A stretch of DNA of 64,000 nt from Peiella sedimenti (GTDB lineage: Bacteria > Pseudomonadota > Alphaproteobacteria > Caulobacterales > Caulobacteraceae): assembly GCF_030504955.1 (NCBI RefSeq), contig NZ_JAUKTR010000001.1, forward strand, positions 62,001-126,000, written 5' to 3'. Below the pieces are notes generated by a model, which was not told the origin of the DNA, did not search any database, and was given only the letters and a program-made list of their open reading frames with translations. Below, piece after piece: positions 8,953 to 17,957 of the stretch. Within the stretch, counting starts at the first letter, position 1; every line of letters begins with the position of its first letter. A program made the position numbers and the translations under genes.

Positions 8953-10102
8953 GCTTTCCGCAAAGGCCGTGACCCTGAAACCCGCCACGCTCGCCCGCGC
9001 CCAGGAGGCGGTGGCCGCCCGCGCCCGCGCGCTGGGCTTCGACGTGTGCCGCTTCGCCAGCGTGGCCGAGGGCTGGGAGGCCGGGGAGCGGCTGGACGCC
9101 TTCGTCGAGGCGGGGCGGCACGGCCAGATGGCCTGGATGCAGACGACCCGCGACCGCAGGCGTCATCCGTGCGCCATGTGGGAGGACGCGCGCTCGGCGG
9201 TGGTGCTGGGCATGAACTACGGGCCCACCAGCGACCCGCTGGCCCTGCTGGCTCGGCCCGAGCGGGCGGCCATCTCGGTCTATGCGCGGGGCGACGATTA
9301 TCACGAGGTCATCAAGGGCCGCCTGAAGGAGGTGGCGCAAGTGCTGGCCGCGCGCACGGGCGCCGAGGTCAAGGTTTTCGTCGACACCGCGCCCCTGATG
9401 GAGAAGCCGCTGGCGGGAAAGGCCGGCGTGGGCTGGCAGGGCAAGCACACCAACCTCGTCTCCCGCGACTACGGCAGCTGGCTGTTCCTGGGCGTCATCC
9501 TATCGGCCGCCGAACTGGTCCCCGACGAACCTGAGGTCGACCACTGCGGCAGCTGCACCGCCTGCCTCGACGTCTGTCCCACCAGGGCCTTCCCCGCGCC
9601 CTTCCAGCTGGATGCGCGGCGTTGCATCTCGTACCTGACCATCGAGCACGACGGGCCGTGGGCGCCGGAGTTCCGCGAGGCCGTGGGCAACCGCATCTAC
9701 GGCTGCGACGACTGTCTGGCCGTGTGCCCCTGGAACAAGTTCGCCAGGGACGCGCGCGAGGCGCGGCTGGCCGAGCGGGATGATCTGAAGGCGCCGCCGC
9801 TGGCCGAACTGGCGCGGCTGGACGACGCGGCCTTCCGGGCGCGGTTCGTGCGCTCGCCCATCAAGCGCATCGGCAGGGAGCGGTTCATCCGCAACGTCCT
9901 CTATTCCATCGGCTCGGGGCGGGTGACGGCGGCCCTGCCCGAAGTGGAAGCATTGCTCGACGACGCTTCGGGCCAGGTGCGAGGGGCGGCGGCCTGGGCC
10001 CTGTCGCGGCTGGACCCGGCGCGGTTCGCGGCACTGGCGGAAAGACGGCTTACAGCTGAGCCCGACCCTGCCGTGCGTGCGGAATGGGAGGCGGCGGCAT
10101 GA
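8933..10102 (+). CDS. queG: epoxyqueuosine reductase QueG
   Basis: Cobalamin- and iron-sulfur-dependent enzyme for the last step of queuosine synthesis, reducing epoxyqueuosine to queuosine in the tRNA wobble position. The 389-residue protein has the catalytic-Asp segment VDTAPLMEKPLAGKAGVGW (D151). Two ferredoxin-type cysteine clusters bind the 4Fe-4S centres: CGSCTACLDVCP at 205-216 and CDDCLAVCP at 258-266. The C-terminus is a helical HEAT-like domain. An alternative GTG start lies slightly downstream, since the first 20 bases overlap the GST gene. The stop overlaps the GT2 start as ATGA. Confidence 0.96.
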   Translation: MRSSISELSAKAVTLKPATLARAQEAVAARARALGFDVCRFASVAEGWEAGERLDAFVEAGRHGQMAWMQTTRDRRRHPCAMWEDARSAVVLGMNYGPTSDPLALLARPERAAISVYARGDDYHEVIKGRLKEVAQVLAARTGAEVKVFVDTAPLMEKPLAGKAGVGWQGKHTNLVSRDYGSWLFLGVILSAAELVPDEPEVDHCGSCTACLDVCPTRAFPAPFQLDARRCISYLTIEHDGPWAPEFREAVGNRIYGCDDCLAVCPWNKFARDAREARLAERDDLKAPPLAELARLDDAAFRARFVRSPIKRIGRERFIRNVLYSIGSGRVTAALPEVEALLDDASGQVRGAAAWALSRLDPARFAALAERRLTAEPDPAVRAEWEAAA

Positions 10103-11052
10103 GCGTCAGTGTCATCATCGTCGCCTATGAGAGCGGGGCCTGGCTGCCGCGATGCCTGGACACGCTGAGGGCGCAGACCGTCCCGCATGAGGTGGTGCTG
10201 GTGGACAACGCCTCCAGCGACGGCGCCCCCCAGACGGCGGCGATGGCGGATACCGCGATCCGGCTGGTCGAGGCGGGCGAGAATCTGGGCTTTGCGGGTG
10301 GCAACAATCTCGGCGCCGAGCGGGCGAAGGGCGAATGGCTGGCTCTGCTCAACCCTGACGCCTTCCCTGAGCCGGACTGGCTGGAGCGACTGTTGCAGGC
10401 GGCCGAGGCGCATCCGGACGTGGACTGCTTCACCTCTCTGCAGATCGCCGAGGATGACGGGCGCCTGCTGGACGGGGCGGGCGACGCCCTGACCCTGTTC
10501 GGCTTCCCCTATCGCATGGGTTTCAGACGGACGCGGCCGGACAGGATCGCCGCCGGAGAGGTCTTCGCTCCCTGCGGCGCGGCGATGATGATCCGAACCC
10601 GGACGTTCCGCGCCCTCGGCGGCTTTGACGCGCGCTTCTTCTGCTACTGCGAGGACATGGATCTGGGCTGGCGGTTGCGCCTGGCGGGCGGGCGCACGCG
10701 GCTGGTCCCGAATGCCGTGGTCCATCATGTAGGTTCGGCGATGACCGGGCGCGGCTCGGCCTTCTCGCGCAGGCTGGGCTATCGGAACCGCCTCTGGACC
10801 TTCTGGAAGAACGCCTCACCCGGCCTGTTCCGGCTGATGGCGGCGCCGCATCTGATCGCCACCCTGCTGATGCTGACGGCGGACGTGGCCCGGGGGCGGG
10901 GCGGCCCGGCCTGGCAGGGTCTGCGAGAGGGCTGGCGGCGCCGTCGCGAGTTCCGCGCCGAGGCGCCACGGGCGGACTCCGCCCCCATCCTGCGCGCCAT
11001 GACCTGGAGCCCCCTGAAGGCGATCCGGCGCGGCTTGGATGTCAGAGTTTAG
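10099..11052 (+). CDS. glycosyltransferase family 2 protein
   Basis: GT-A fold inverting glycosyltransferase, likely rhamnosyltransferase-like and acting on surface polysaccharide. The 317-residue protein starts with SVSVIIVAYESGAWLPRCLD, carries the nucleotide-sugar-binding VLVDNASSDG, an NLGFAGGNNLGA segment and a DPD-like LNPDAFPEPDW. It ends the catalytic domain with the acceptor signature EDMDLGWRLRLAG. A short amphipathic or membrane segment follows. It starts at the ATG in the queG stop overlap. Its stop overlaps the stop of the convergent FKBP gene by 4 bases. Confidence 0.9.
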   Translation: MSVSVIIVAYESGAWLPRCLDTLRAQTVPHEVVLVDNASSDGAPQTAAMADTAIRLVEAGENLGFAGGNNLGAERAKGEWLALLNPDAFPEPDWLERLLQAAEAHPDVDCFTSLQIAEDDGRLLDGAGDALTLFGFPYRMGFRRTRPDRIAAGEVFAPCGAAMMIRTRTFRALGGFDARFFCYCEDMDLGWRLRLAGGRTRLVPNAVVHHVGSAMTGRGSAFSRRLGYRNRLWTFWKNASPGLFRLMAAPHLIATLLMLTADVARGRGGPAWQGLREGWRRRREFRAEAPRADSAPILRAMTWSPLKAIRRGLDVRV

Positions 11053-11573
11053 GCCAGAGCGCTCGTCCCGCCGCCGTTACGTGAGCCGCCTGGCGTCTCG
11101 GCGACGCCCAGAAGGGCGATCTTGAACACCAGCACCGCGTTGCCTGGAATGTCCGGCGGGGCGCCGTCCTCGCCATAGCCCAGCTCCGGCGGGATGTAGA
11201 CGATCCACTCGTCGCCGACCCGCATCTGCTGCAGCACGTCGGTCCAGCCCTCGATCACCTGGCCGGCCTCGAACACGGCCGGCGCGCCGCGCTCGTACGA
11301 GCTGTCGAAGATCGTCCCGTCGACCAGCCCGCCCTCGTAATGGACGCGAACCAGATCGTTATCGTCGGGCTGCACCCCGTCGGTCGGGCCCGAGCGCTCG
11401 ATCTTGTACTGCACGCCGGACGGCAGAACGCGCACGCCCTCGGCCCGAGCGTTGCGCTCCATGAAGGCGGCGGCCTCGGCGGCGGCTTCGCCCCCGCCGC
11501 CGCGGTTGCAGGCGGACAGCGCCAGGGCGGCGGCCGCCGCGATCAGGCTAGCGCGGACGAAGGACATAGCCAT
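11049..11573 (-). CDS. FKBP-type peptidyl-prolyl isomerase lipoprotein
   Basis: Predicted periplasmic, membrane-anchored peptidyl-prolyl cis/trans isomerase that helps fold exported proteins. A signal peptide ends in a lipobox (LALSAC, Cys22). After a short alanine/glutamate-rich linker comes one FKBP domain with VRVHYEGGLVDGTIFDSSY, VIEGW and the IPPELGYG segment, all standard substrate-pocket elements. The product has 174 residues with a glycine-rich tail. Its start lies 26 bases inside the 3' end of ilvA, so the two are co-translated although functionally unrelated. Confidence 0.92.
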   Translation of the reverse strand: MAMSFVRASLIAAAAALALSACNRGGGGEAAAEAAAFMERNARAEGVRVLPSGVQYKIERSGPTDGVQPDDNDLVRVHYEGGLVDGTIFDSSYERGAPAVFEAGQVIEGWTDVLQQMRVGDEWIVYIPPELGYGEDGAPPDIPGNAVLVFKIALLGVAETPGGSRNGGGTSALA

Positions 11574-12750
11574 GCTCCTTGAGGGCGGCCTCGATCTGCT
11601 CGGCGTGGCCGGCGTCGCGGGTCTCGACCATGATGTCGAACTCGGCGCCCTTGGCCGGCACGTCCAGGGCCAGGCGGTTATGAATGACCTCGATGATGTT
11701 GCCGCCCAGATCGCCGATCACCTGGCTCATCTTGGCCAGCATGCCGGGGCGGTCGTCGCCGAGGATGCGGAAGACCACCAGCCGCTTCTGCCGCACCAGC
11801 TCGCGGTTCAGCACCACCGCCAGCATGCGCGCGTCGATGTTGCCGCCGCACAGCACCAGCCCGATCTTCTTGCCCCGGAAGCGCGCGGGATCGCGCAGCA
11901 GGGCGGCCAGCCCCCCGGCGCCCGCACCTTCGGCCACGGTCTTTTCGATGGTGGCGTAGGCGGCCACGGCGCGTTCGAAGTCGGCCTCGTCGCAGACGAT
12001 GACGTCGTCCACCAGCGGGTCGGCCAGCTTGAAGGGGATTTCGCCCACGGCCTTGATGGCGATGCCCTCGGCGATGGTCTGGCCGCCGCACCTGGGAGTC
12101 TCGCCCTTCCGCCGGGCGGTGAACGAGGGGTACATGGCCGCCTCTACCCCATAGATCTCGATACCGGGTTTCAGGTGCTTGGCGGCGATGGCGCAGCCGG
12201 CGATCAGGCCGCCCCCGCCGATCGGAATGAGCAGGGCGTCCAGGTCCGGCGCCTGGTCCAGAAACTCCAGCCCGCAGGTGCCCTGACCGGCCACGATGCC
12301 CTCGTCGTCGAAAGCCGAGACGAACAGCAGGTTCTCGTCGCGTACCAGCTCCATCACCCGCTCGGTCGACTGGGAGAAGTCCAGGCCGTGGATGATGACG
12401 CGGGCGCCGTGGCTCTGCGTCTTCTGAATCTTCACGAAGGGCGTGCCCTCCGGCATGACGATGGTGACCGGCACCCCCAGCCGCTTGCCGTAATAGGCCA
12501 GGGCCTGGGCGTGATTGCCGGCCGAGGCGGCCACCACCCCGCGCCGACGCTCGTCCTCGGTCAGCTGGGACAGGCGATTGCAGGCCCCGCGCTCCTTGAA
12601 GGAGCCGGTGTAGTGCAGGTTCTCGAACTTGACCCAGACCTCCGCGCCGGTCAGCTCGGACAGGCCACGCGAGTACCTGACGGGGGTCTTTTCGACCTGG
12701 CCCGCGATGCGCCCGGCGGCGCGTTCGATGTCGGCGAAGGTGACGCTCAT
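11548..12750 (-). CDS. ilvA: threonine ammonia-lyase (biosynthetic type with ACT domain)
   Basis: PLP enzyme that deaminates threonine to 2-oxobutanoate, the first step toward isoleucine. The 400-residue protein has the Schiff-base lysine K52 in TGSFKERGA, the cofactor phosphate loop GGGGLIAG (about 175-182), and a C-terminal ACT regulatory domain (FRILGDDRPGMLAKMSQVIG) from about residue 325. Domain order and length match the TIGR01127 class. I chose the ATG at 12750 since the longer reading adds only a basic leader. A second PLP dehydratase without an ACT domain lies at 47127-48113. Confidence 0.95.
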   Translation of the reverse strand: MSVTFADIERAAGRIAGQVEKTPVRYSRGLSELTGAEVWVKFENLHYTGSFKERGACNRLSQLTEDERRRGVVAASAGNHAQALAYYGKRLGVPVTIVMPEGTPFVKIQKTQSHGARVIIHGLDFSQSTERVMELVRDENLLFVSAFDDEGIVAGQGTCGLEFLDQAPDLDALLIPIGGGGLIAGCAIAAKHLKPGIEIYGVEAAMYPSFTARRKGETPRCGGQTIAEGIAIKAVGEIPFKLADPLVDDVIVCDEADFERAVAAYATIEKTVAEGAGAGGLAALLRDPARFRGKKIGLVLCGGNIDARMLAVVLNRELVRQKRLVVFRILGDDRPGMLAKMSQVIGDLGGNIIEVIHNRLALDVPAKGAEFDIMVETRDAGHAEQIEAALKEHGYVLRPR

Positions 12751-12884
12751 GGCGGCGGACCCTAGCCCCGCCAGCGCCAAAGGGAAGCGGCTTTCGCGGT
12801 GAAAATGACGGCGGCCTCGACGCAACCTTGACCGTTGCGCGCGCGTTCCGTCGGCGCCAACCTACGCTCGCCGGGAGATACGCG

Positions 12885-13403
12885 ATGTCCGCTCGCCTGC
12901 TGCTGTCCGCCGCCGCCGTGAGCCTTGCCGCCGCGGCCTGCGCGCCCGTCACGCCTCCGCCCCCCATGGGGCCGCCGCCCGCCGTGGTCTTCAACGCCGC
13001 CGCCTTCGCCTGGTCGGCCCAGCCCGGCACGGCCTCCATCGAAGGGCGCACCGACTATCGCACCGACGGCCGGACCTGGCGTTGCGCCGGATCAGTGGGC
13101 CTGACGCCCGAAACGCCGTGGACGCGCCAGCGCTTCCAGACCCTCTACGGATCGACCGACCGGGCCGCCCTGCCGGCGGCGGTTGTACGAGCCCGGACGG
13201 TGGCCGAGGCCAGCGCCGACTATCGCGGCTTCGTGCGCAACACCACCTGCGGGGCCGATGGGACCTTCCGCTTCGAAGGTCTGCCCCAGGGCGCCTGGTT
13301 CGTGATCGTGCCGGTGACGCCCCAGGGCGGCGGCGAGGCGGTGGTCCTTATGCGCCGCGTCGAGACCCGCAACGGCCGCGCCGTTCAGGTGACGCTGTCG
13401 TGA
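12885..13403 (+). CDS. hypothetical lipoprotein
   Basis: I do not recognise a named family. The start at 12885 is supported by a GGGAGA ribosome site. The N-terminus is a lipoprotein signal with Cys19 (SLAAAAC), followed by a proline-rich linker. The mature part of about 150 residues looks like a small beta-rich domain (ASIEGRTDYRTDGRTWRCAG, then FRFEGLPQGAWFVIVPV), reminiscent of carboxypeptidase-regulatory-like or transthyretin-like folds. It is divergent from ilvA and 11 bases upstream of the next small secreted protein, so the two probably share a transcript. Confidence 0.8.
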   Translation: MSARLLLSAAAVSLAAAACAPVTPPPPMGPPPAVVFNAAAFAWSAQPGTASIEGRTDYRTDGRTWRCAGSVGLTPETPWTRQRFQTLYGSTDRAALPAAVVRARTVAEASADYRGFVRNTTCGADGTFRFEGLPQGAWFVIVPVTPQGGGEAVVLMRRVETRNGRAVQVTLS

Positions 13404-13414
13404 GGGATGGGGTG

Positions 13415-13822
13415 ATGAAGCCGCTCGTCCTCGGTTTGGCCCTGGCGGCCGTGATCGCCGCGCCCGCCCTGGCCCATGATCGCCAGCACCGCCGCCATTA
13501 CTCGGTCCCCTCCTATGCGGACCAGTATGACCGGCCGGGCGATTATCGCTGCGACGCCTACTGGGATCGGGGCCGCGACGACTGCGACGCCGCCTGGCGC
13601 GGCCCGTTCAGAAGCTCTTACGGTCACGGTTACGTGTATCGCCGCCATTCCAGCTACGGCCACGGCTATACGCCGGGCTATGGCTATGGCCACCAGCCCA
13701 GCTACGACCACGGCGGGCGGGACTGGGACCGCGTGCGCTGGTGCGAGGCGCGCTTCCGCTCGTACGACCCGCGCACGGGCTATTATCGCACCTATGACGG
13801 CCGGATGCGGTGGTGCGGCTGA
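13415..13822 (+). CDS. secreted BA14K-like small protein
   Basis: A 135-residue exported protein. Signal peptide at residues 1-20 (ends ALAHD), then a low-complexity middle rich in Tyr, Gly, His and Ser (repeated YGHGY units). The C-terminal motif WCEARFRSYDPRTGYYRTYD followed by a final cysteine matches the BA14K family, first known as a Brucella immunoreactive lectin-like antigen. The ATG at 13415 is chosen because it sits right after the preceding gene and starts the signal peptide. Function is unknown. The His/Tyr-rich centre might bind metal, which is only a guess. Confidence 0.82.
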   Translation: MKPLVLGLALAAVIAAPALAHDRQHRRHYSVPSYADQYDRPGDYRCDAYWDRGRDDCDAAWRGPFRSSYGHGYVYRRHSSYGHGYTPGYGYGHQPSYDHGGRDWDRVRWCEARFRSYDPRTGYYRTYDGRMRWCG

Positions 13823-13829
13823 GACGCGA

Positions 13830-14966
13830 CTAGCCCACCAGCCGCGGCGCGATCCGCAGGGTTTCGGCGAAGGCCAGGAAGAGGTGATAGAGGGTCGAGG
13901 CGGGAACGACCCGGGACATGGGCTGTCCCTCCGCGTCGAACTGATCGACCCAGAGTCCCGGAATCTCGGTCGCCAGGTAGCGGTCAAGAAGCAGGTTGGC
14001 CGAGCCGGCGAGCGGCGAGCGCACATCGTCGCCGAACGTATCCGACAGGGCGACCTGGGCCTTGAGGCGTTCGGTGTTCGGCCAGCAGCGTGAGCTTCGG
14101 TCCAGCGGCGTCCCATCGTCGCGCACCTGTTGAAAGGTGGCGTGGGTCGCGGGGTCGACCCCGTGGGCTTCGGCCCCGGCGACCAGGGCGCGGATCGCTT
14201 CGGATCGCACACCTCCGGACAGGCGGCCGTACTCGGACAGGATCCAGGCCCATTCGAACTGGTGTCCGGGCTCGGTGATGCGGCCCTCGTCCGTCTCCAG
14301 CCGCTCCCAGGCGGGGCCGAAGTGCTCACGCAGGGTGCGGCCGTCGAAGAGCGCGCCGCAGAACAACTCGACCAGCTCTCGCGCCAGGGCCTCGAAACGG
14401 GGGTGGCCCGTAGCCTCCCAGCCCACGAGGGCCGCTTCAAGCAGGTGCATGTGCGGGTTCTGGCGGCGAGGTCCCTCGGCCGGCAGCGCATGCAGGAAGC
14501 CGCCGCCCGGCCCCCGCATACGCGTGTCGATGAAGTCGAGGGTTTGCAGGCAGCGGTCCATCGCCGCCGCGTCCGGCCCCAGCTTCTGCCGCCAGCTGAG
14601 CGCGAACAGGCAGAAGGCCAGGTCGTAGAGGTCCGGCGTGGCGTCGGCGATCTTGCCTTCCCGGGTCAGGGCGCGGGCGAAGCCCCTGTCCGGTCCGAGC
14701 CAGGCGCGATCGAGGAAGGCGAGCCCGTGGCGGGCGGCCTCATCGCCCCGGTCCCATCCCAGCAGCGCCGCGTGAGAAAAGACGTAGATCTGCCGGCAGG
14801 TGACCCGCGTCCGCTTCAGGTCCGCGCCCGCGTCCCGCCCGCGAAAGTCCAGCTGCTCCACATAGCCGCCATGGCGACGATCGACCCCGGCCTCGGCCCA
14901 CAGGGGCAGGGCCGCGCCGAACATCCAGCGGCGGATGTGCTCCAGCGGGAGATCGACCTGAATCAT
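13830..14966 (-). CDS. AGE family epimerase/isomerase
   Basis: Member of the N-acylglucosamine 2-epimerase / cellobiose 2-epimerase / mannose isomerase family, an (alpha/alpha)6-barrel that interconverts sugars at C2. Of 378 residues, recognisable elements are GGYVEQLDF near the start, TCRQIYVFSHAA, RRQNPHMHLLEAAL in mid-protein, and EPGHQFEWAWIL carrying the catalytic-type histidine. Which sugar is used cannot be told. The ATG at 14966 has a TAAGGG-like ribosome site. It is convergent with the BA14K gene and divergent from cysD. Confidence 0.88.
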   Translation of the reverse strand: MIQVDLPLEHIRRWMFGAALPLWAEAGVDRRHGGYVEQLDFRGRDAGADLKRTRVTCRQIYVFSHAALLGWDRGDEAARHGLAFLDRAWLGPDRGFARALTREGKIADATPDLYDLAFCLFALSWRQKLGPDAAAMDRCLQTLDFIDTRMRGPGGGFLHALPAEGPRRQNPHMHLLEAALVGWEATGHPRFEALARELVELFCGALFDGRTLREHFGPAWERLETDEGRITEPGHQFEWAWILSEYGRLSGGVRSEAIRALVAGAEAHGVDPATHATFQQVRDDGTPLDRSSRCWPNTERLKAQVALSDTFGDDVRSPLAGSANLLLDRYLATEIPGLWVDQFDAEGQPMSRVVPASTLYHLFLAFAETLRIAPRLVG

Positions 14967-15099
14967 GCCCTTACGGCTAGCATAGCTTTGCGACGGCGGC
15001 GCGCGCTTCACCGATGGACGCGTTGCTGTGGACCCCGTCCGGTGCGGCTGCTAGGCGTCCGTTGCGCGGTGAGAGGCCGCGCGCGCACAGGGACGAGCC

Positions 15100-16035
15100 T
15101 TGACCATTGACCGCCCGATCGCCCCGGAGACGCGCCGGGGACTGACGCACCTCCAGCGCCTGGAGGCCGAAAGCATCCACATCATGCGCGAGGTCGCCGC
15201 CCAGTTCGAGCGGCCCGTCATGCTGTACTCCATCGGCAAGGATTCGGCCGTGATGCTGCATCTCGCGGCCAAGGCCTTTTATCCCTCGAGGCCGCCGTTT
15301 CCGCTGTTGCACGTGGACACCACCTGGAAGTTCCAGGACATGTACGAAATGCGCGAGCGCATGGCGCGCCGCTACGGCATGGACCTGCTGGTCCACATTA
15401 ATCCCGAGGCCCAGGCGCACGGCATCAACCCCTTTGACCACGGCTCGGCGGTTCACACCGACATCTGGAAGACGCAAGGCCTGAAGCAGGCGCTGGACAA
15501 GTATGGCTTCGACGCGGCCTTCGGCGGCGCACGCCGCGACGAGGAGAAGAGCCGGGCCAAGGAGCGCATCTTCTCCTTCCGTTCGGCCGGGCACCGCTGG
15601 GATCCCAAGAACCAGCGGCCCGAACTCTGGAGACTCTACAATGGCCGCATCGGCCCGGGCGAGAGCGTCCGCGTCTTCCCCCTGTCCAACTGGACCGAGC
15701 TGGATATCTGGCAATACATCTACCTGCACGACGTTCCCATCGTGCCCCTCTATCTGGCGGCCGAACGCCCCGTGGTGGATCGCTCGGGCACCCTCATCAT
15801 GGTCGACGACGAGCGCATGCGCCTGCATCCCGGAGAACAGCCGGTCATGCGCAGTGTGCGCTTCCGCACCCTTGGCTGCTATCCGCTGTCAGGCGCCATC
15901 GAGAGCCGGGCGGCGACCCTGCCCGAGGTGATCCAGGAGATGCTGCTGGCCCGCACCTCCGAGCGTCAGGGCCGCCTGATCGACCATGACCAGGCCGCCT
16001 CCATGGAGAAGAAGAAACAGGAGGGCTATTTCTGA
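15100..16035 (+). CDS. cysD: sulfate adenylyltransferase subunit 2 CysD
   Basis: Catalytic small subunit of ATP sulfurylase, joining sulfate to AMP to make APS. The 311-residue protein has the PP-loop [13 protein letters not shown] near residues 44-56, typical of N-type ATP pyrophosphatases, and the CysD-specific segments [20 protein letters not shown] and [14 protein letters not shown]. The start is a TTG at 15100 with a CAGGGA ribosome site 6 bases upstream. It is the first gene of the sulfate-activation operon, and its stop overlaps the cysNC start by one base (TGATG). Confidence 0.97.
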   Translation: MTIDRPIAPETRRGLTHLQRLEAESIHIMREVAAQFERPVMLYSIGKDSAVMLHLAAKAFYPSRPPFPLLHVDTTWKFQDMYEMRERMARRYGMDLLVHINPEAQAHGINPFDHGSAVHTDIWKTQGLKQALDKYGFDAAFGGARRDEEKSRAKERIFSFRSAGHRWDPKNQRPELWRLYNGRIGPGESVRVFPLSNWTELDIWQYIYLHDVPIVPLYLAAERPVVDRSGTLIMVDDERMRLHPGEQPVMRSVRFRTLGCYPLSGAIESRAATLPEVIQEMLLARTSERQGRLIDHDQAASMEKKKQEGYF

Positions 16036-17936
16036 TGCCTTCCGACGACCGCCTGCTCGCGCAGGACATCGAGGCCTATCTCGACCGGCATCAGCACAAG
16101 ACGCTGCTGCGCTTCATCACCTGCGGCTCGGTGGACGACGGCAAGTCGACCCTGATCGGGCGTCTGCTTTACGACAGCCAGTTGATCCTCGACGATCAGG
16201 TGTCTGGGCTGCGCAAGGACGCCAAGGCGGGTACGGAGGAGGAAAATCTCGACTTGGCGCTGCTGGTCGACGGCCTCGCCGCAGAACGCGAGCAGGGCAT
16301 TACGATCGACGTCGCCTATCGCTTCTTCCATACCGAGCGGCGCAAGTTCATCGTAGCGGATACGCCCGGCCACGAGCAGTACACCCGTAACATGGTGACC
16401 GGCGCCTCCACCGCCGACCTGGCGGTGGTCCTGGTCGATGCGCGCAAGGGCGTTCTGACCCAGACGCGGCGGCACAGCTATCTGGTGCGGCTGGTGGGCG
16501 TGCGCCGCGTGGTGCTGGCGGTCAATAAGATGGACCTGATCGGCTGGTCCAGGGACGAGTTCGACCGCATCGTGGCCGAATACAGAGCCTTCGCCGCTCG
16601 CCTCGGCATCAAGGAGGTGCAGGCCATCCCCATGTCGGCCTTGAAGGGCGACAACATCACGCGCCAAAGCGACCATACCCCATGGTATGATGGCCCGACC
16701 CTGATGCAGCATCTGGAGACGGTGGAGGTGGCCAACGAGGCCGCGTCCGGGCCGCTGCGCATGCCGGTGCAGTGGGTCAACCGCCCGAACCTGGACTTCC
16801 GCGGCTATTCCGGCCTGATCGCGCAAGGCACAGTACGGCCTGGCGACGCCGTGCGCGTCACGCCCTCGGGCCGGACCTCAACGGTGACGCGCATCGTCAC
16901 CTTCGACGGTGATCTGGACGAGGCCCGCGCCGGCCAGTCAGTGACCCTGACCCTGGCCGATGAGATCGACATCAGCCGCGGCGATGTGCTTTGCGCCGCA
17001 GACGCGCCGGCCGAGGCCGCCGCTCAGTTCGAGGCGGATATTGTCTGGATGGCGGACGAGGCTTTGCTGCCGGGCCGTTCGTATCTGGTGAAAATGGGCG
17101 CAGCCACGGTTCCGGCCCAGGTGACCGAAATTAAGCACCGCATCGACGTGAACACGCTCGATGAAATGGCCGCCAAGGTGCTGGAGTTGAATGAGATCGG
17201 CCGCTGCAACCTGGCCTTCTCGCGGCCCGTGCCCTTCGCACCCTATGCCGAGACGCCGGACCTCGGCGCCTTCATCATCATCGACCGCATCAGCAACGCC
17301 ACGGTGGGCGCTGGCGTGATCCATTTCGCCCTGCGCCGGTCTCAGAACGTCCACTGGCAGGCCCTGGCCGTGGACGCCTCCGCGCGCGCCGGCTTGAAGC
17401 AGCAAAAACCCGCCTGCCTGTGGTTCACCGGCCTGTCGGGGGCGGGCAAGTCGACTATCGCCAACCTGGTGGAGAAGCGACTCCACAGCCTGGGCCGTCA
17501 TACCTATCTGCTCGACGGCGACAACGTCCGCCACGGGCTGAACAAGGATCTGGGGTTCACCGAGGCCGACCGCGTCGAGAACGTCCGCCGCGTGGCCGAG
17601 GTGGCGCGTCTGATGTCCGACGCGGGCCTGATCGTGCTGGTGTCCTTCATCTCGCCCTTCCGTGCCGAGCGGCGCATGGCCCGAACCCTTTTCGACGAGG
17701 GCCGCTTCTTCGAGGTCTTCGTGGACACGCCGCTTGAGGTGGCCGAGGCTCGCGATGTGAAGGGGCTCTACAAGAAGGCGCGGGCGGGCCGTCTGGCCAA
17801 CTTCACCGGCATCGACAGCCCCTACGAGGCGCCGGAACAGCCAGAAATGCACATCCACGCCGATCAGGTCTCCGCCGAGCGAGCCGCCGCCGCCATTGTC
17901 GAGCGGCTGGCGGAGGCCGGGCTCTTCAGGGCATGA
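16035..17936 (+). CDS. cysN/C: bifunctional sulfate adenylyltransferase subunit 1 / adenylylsulfate kinase CysNC
   Basis: Fusion of the GTPase subunit of ATP sulfurylase, which drives APS formation, with APS kinase, which phosphorylates APS to PAPS. Of 633 residues, the N-terminal GTPase has G1 GSVDDGKST at 31-39, G3 DTPGHEQ and G4 NKMD, followed by EF-Tu-like beta domains. The APS kinase begins near residue 450 with its own P-loop GLSGAGKST (about 465-473) and the APS signature [15 protein letters not shown]. Both active sites look intact. The organism therefore makes PAPS, which here is accompanied by cysQ to remove the PAP by-product. Confidence 0.97.
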   Translation: MPSDDRLLAQDIEAYLDRHQHKTLLRFITCGSVDDGKSTLIGRLLYDSQLILDDQVSGLRKDAKAGTEEENLDLALLVDGLAAEREQGITIDVAYRFFHTERRKFIVADTPGHEQYTRNMVTGASTADLAVVLVDARKGVLTQTRRHSYLVRLVGVRRVVLAVNKMDLIGWSRDEFDRIVAEYRAFAARLGIKEVQAIPMSALKGDNITRQSDHTPWYDGPTLMQHLETVEVANEAASGPLRMPVQWVNRPNLDFRGYSGLIAQGTVRPGDAVRVTPSGRTSTVTRIVTFDGDLDEARAGQSVTLTLADEIDISRGDVLCAADAPAEAAAQFEADIVWMADEALLPGRSYLVKMGAATVPAQVTEIKHRIDVNTLDEMAAKVLELNEIGRCNLAFSRPVPFAPYAETPDLGAFIIIDRISNATVGAGVIHFALRRSQNVHWQALAVDASARAGLKQQKPACLWFTGLSGAGKSTIANLVEKRLHSLGRHTYLLDGDNVRHGLNKDLGFTEADRVENVRRVAEVARLMSDAGLIVLVSFISPFRAERRMARTLFDEGRFFEVFVDTPLEVAEARDVKGLYKKARAGRLANFTGIDSPYEAPEQPEMHIHADQVSAERAAAAIVERLAEAGLFRA

Positions 17937-17957
17937 TGCGGGCAGGGAACCTCAGCG

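Noticed and set aside
14967..15099. Riboswitch in front of cysD
   Set aside because: The 133-base gap has no recognisable riboswitch core. It is taken only as the promoter region for cysD and the divergent AGE epimerase gene.
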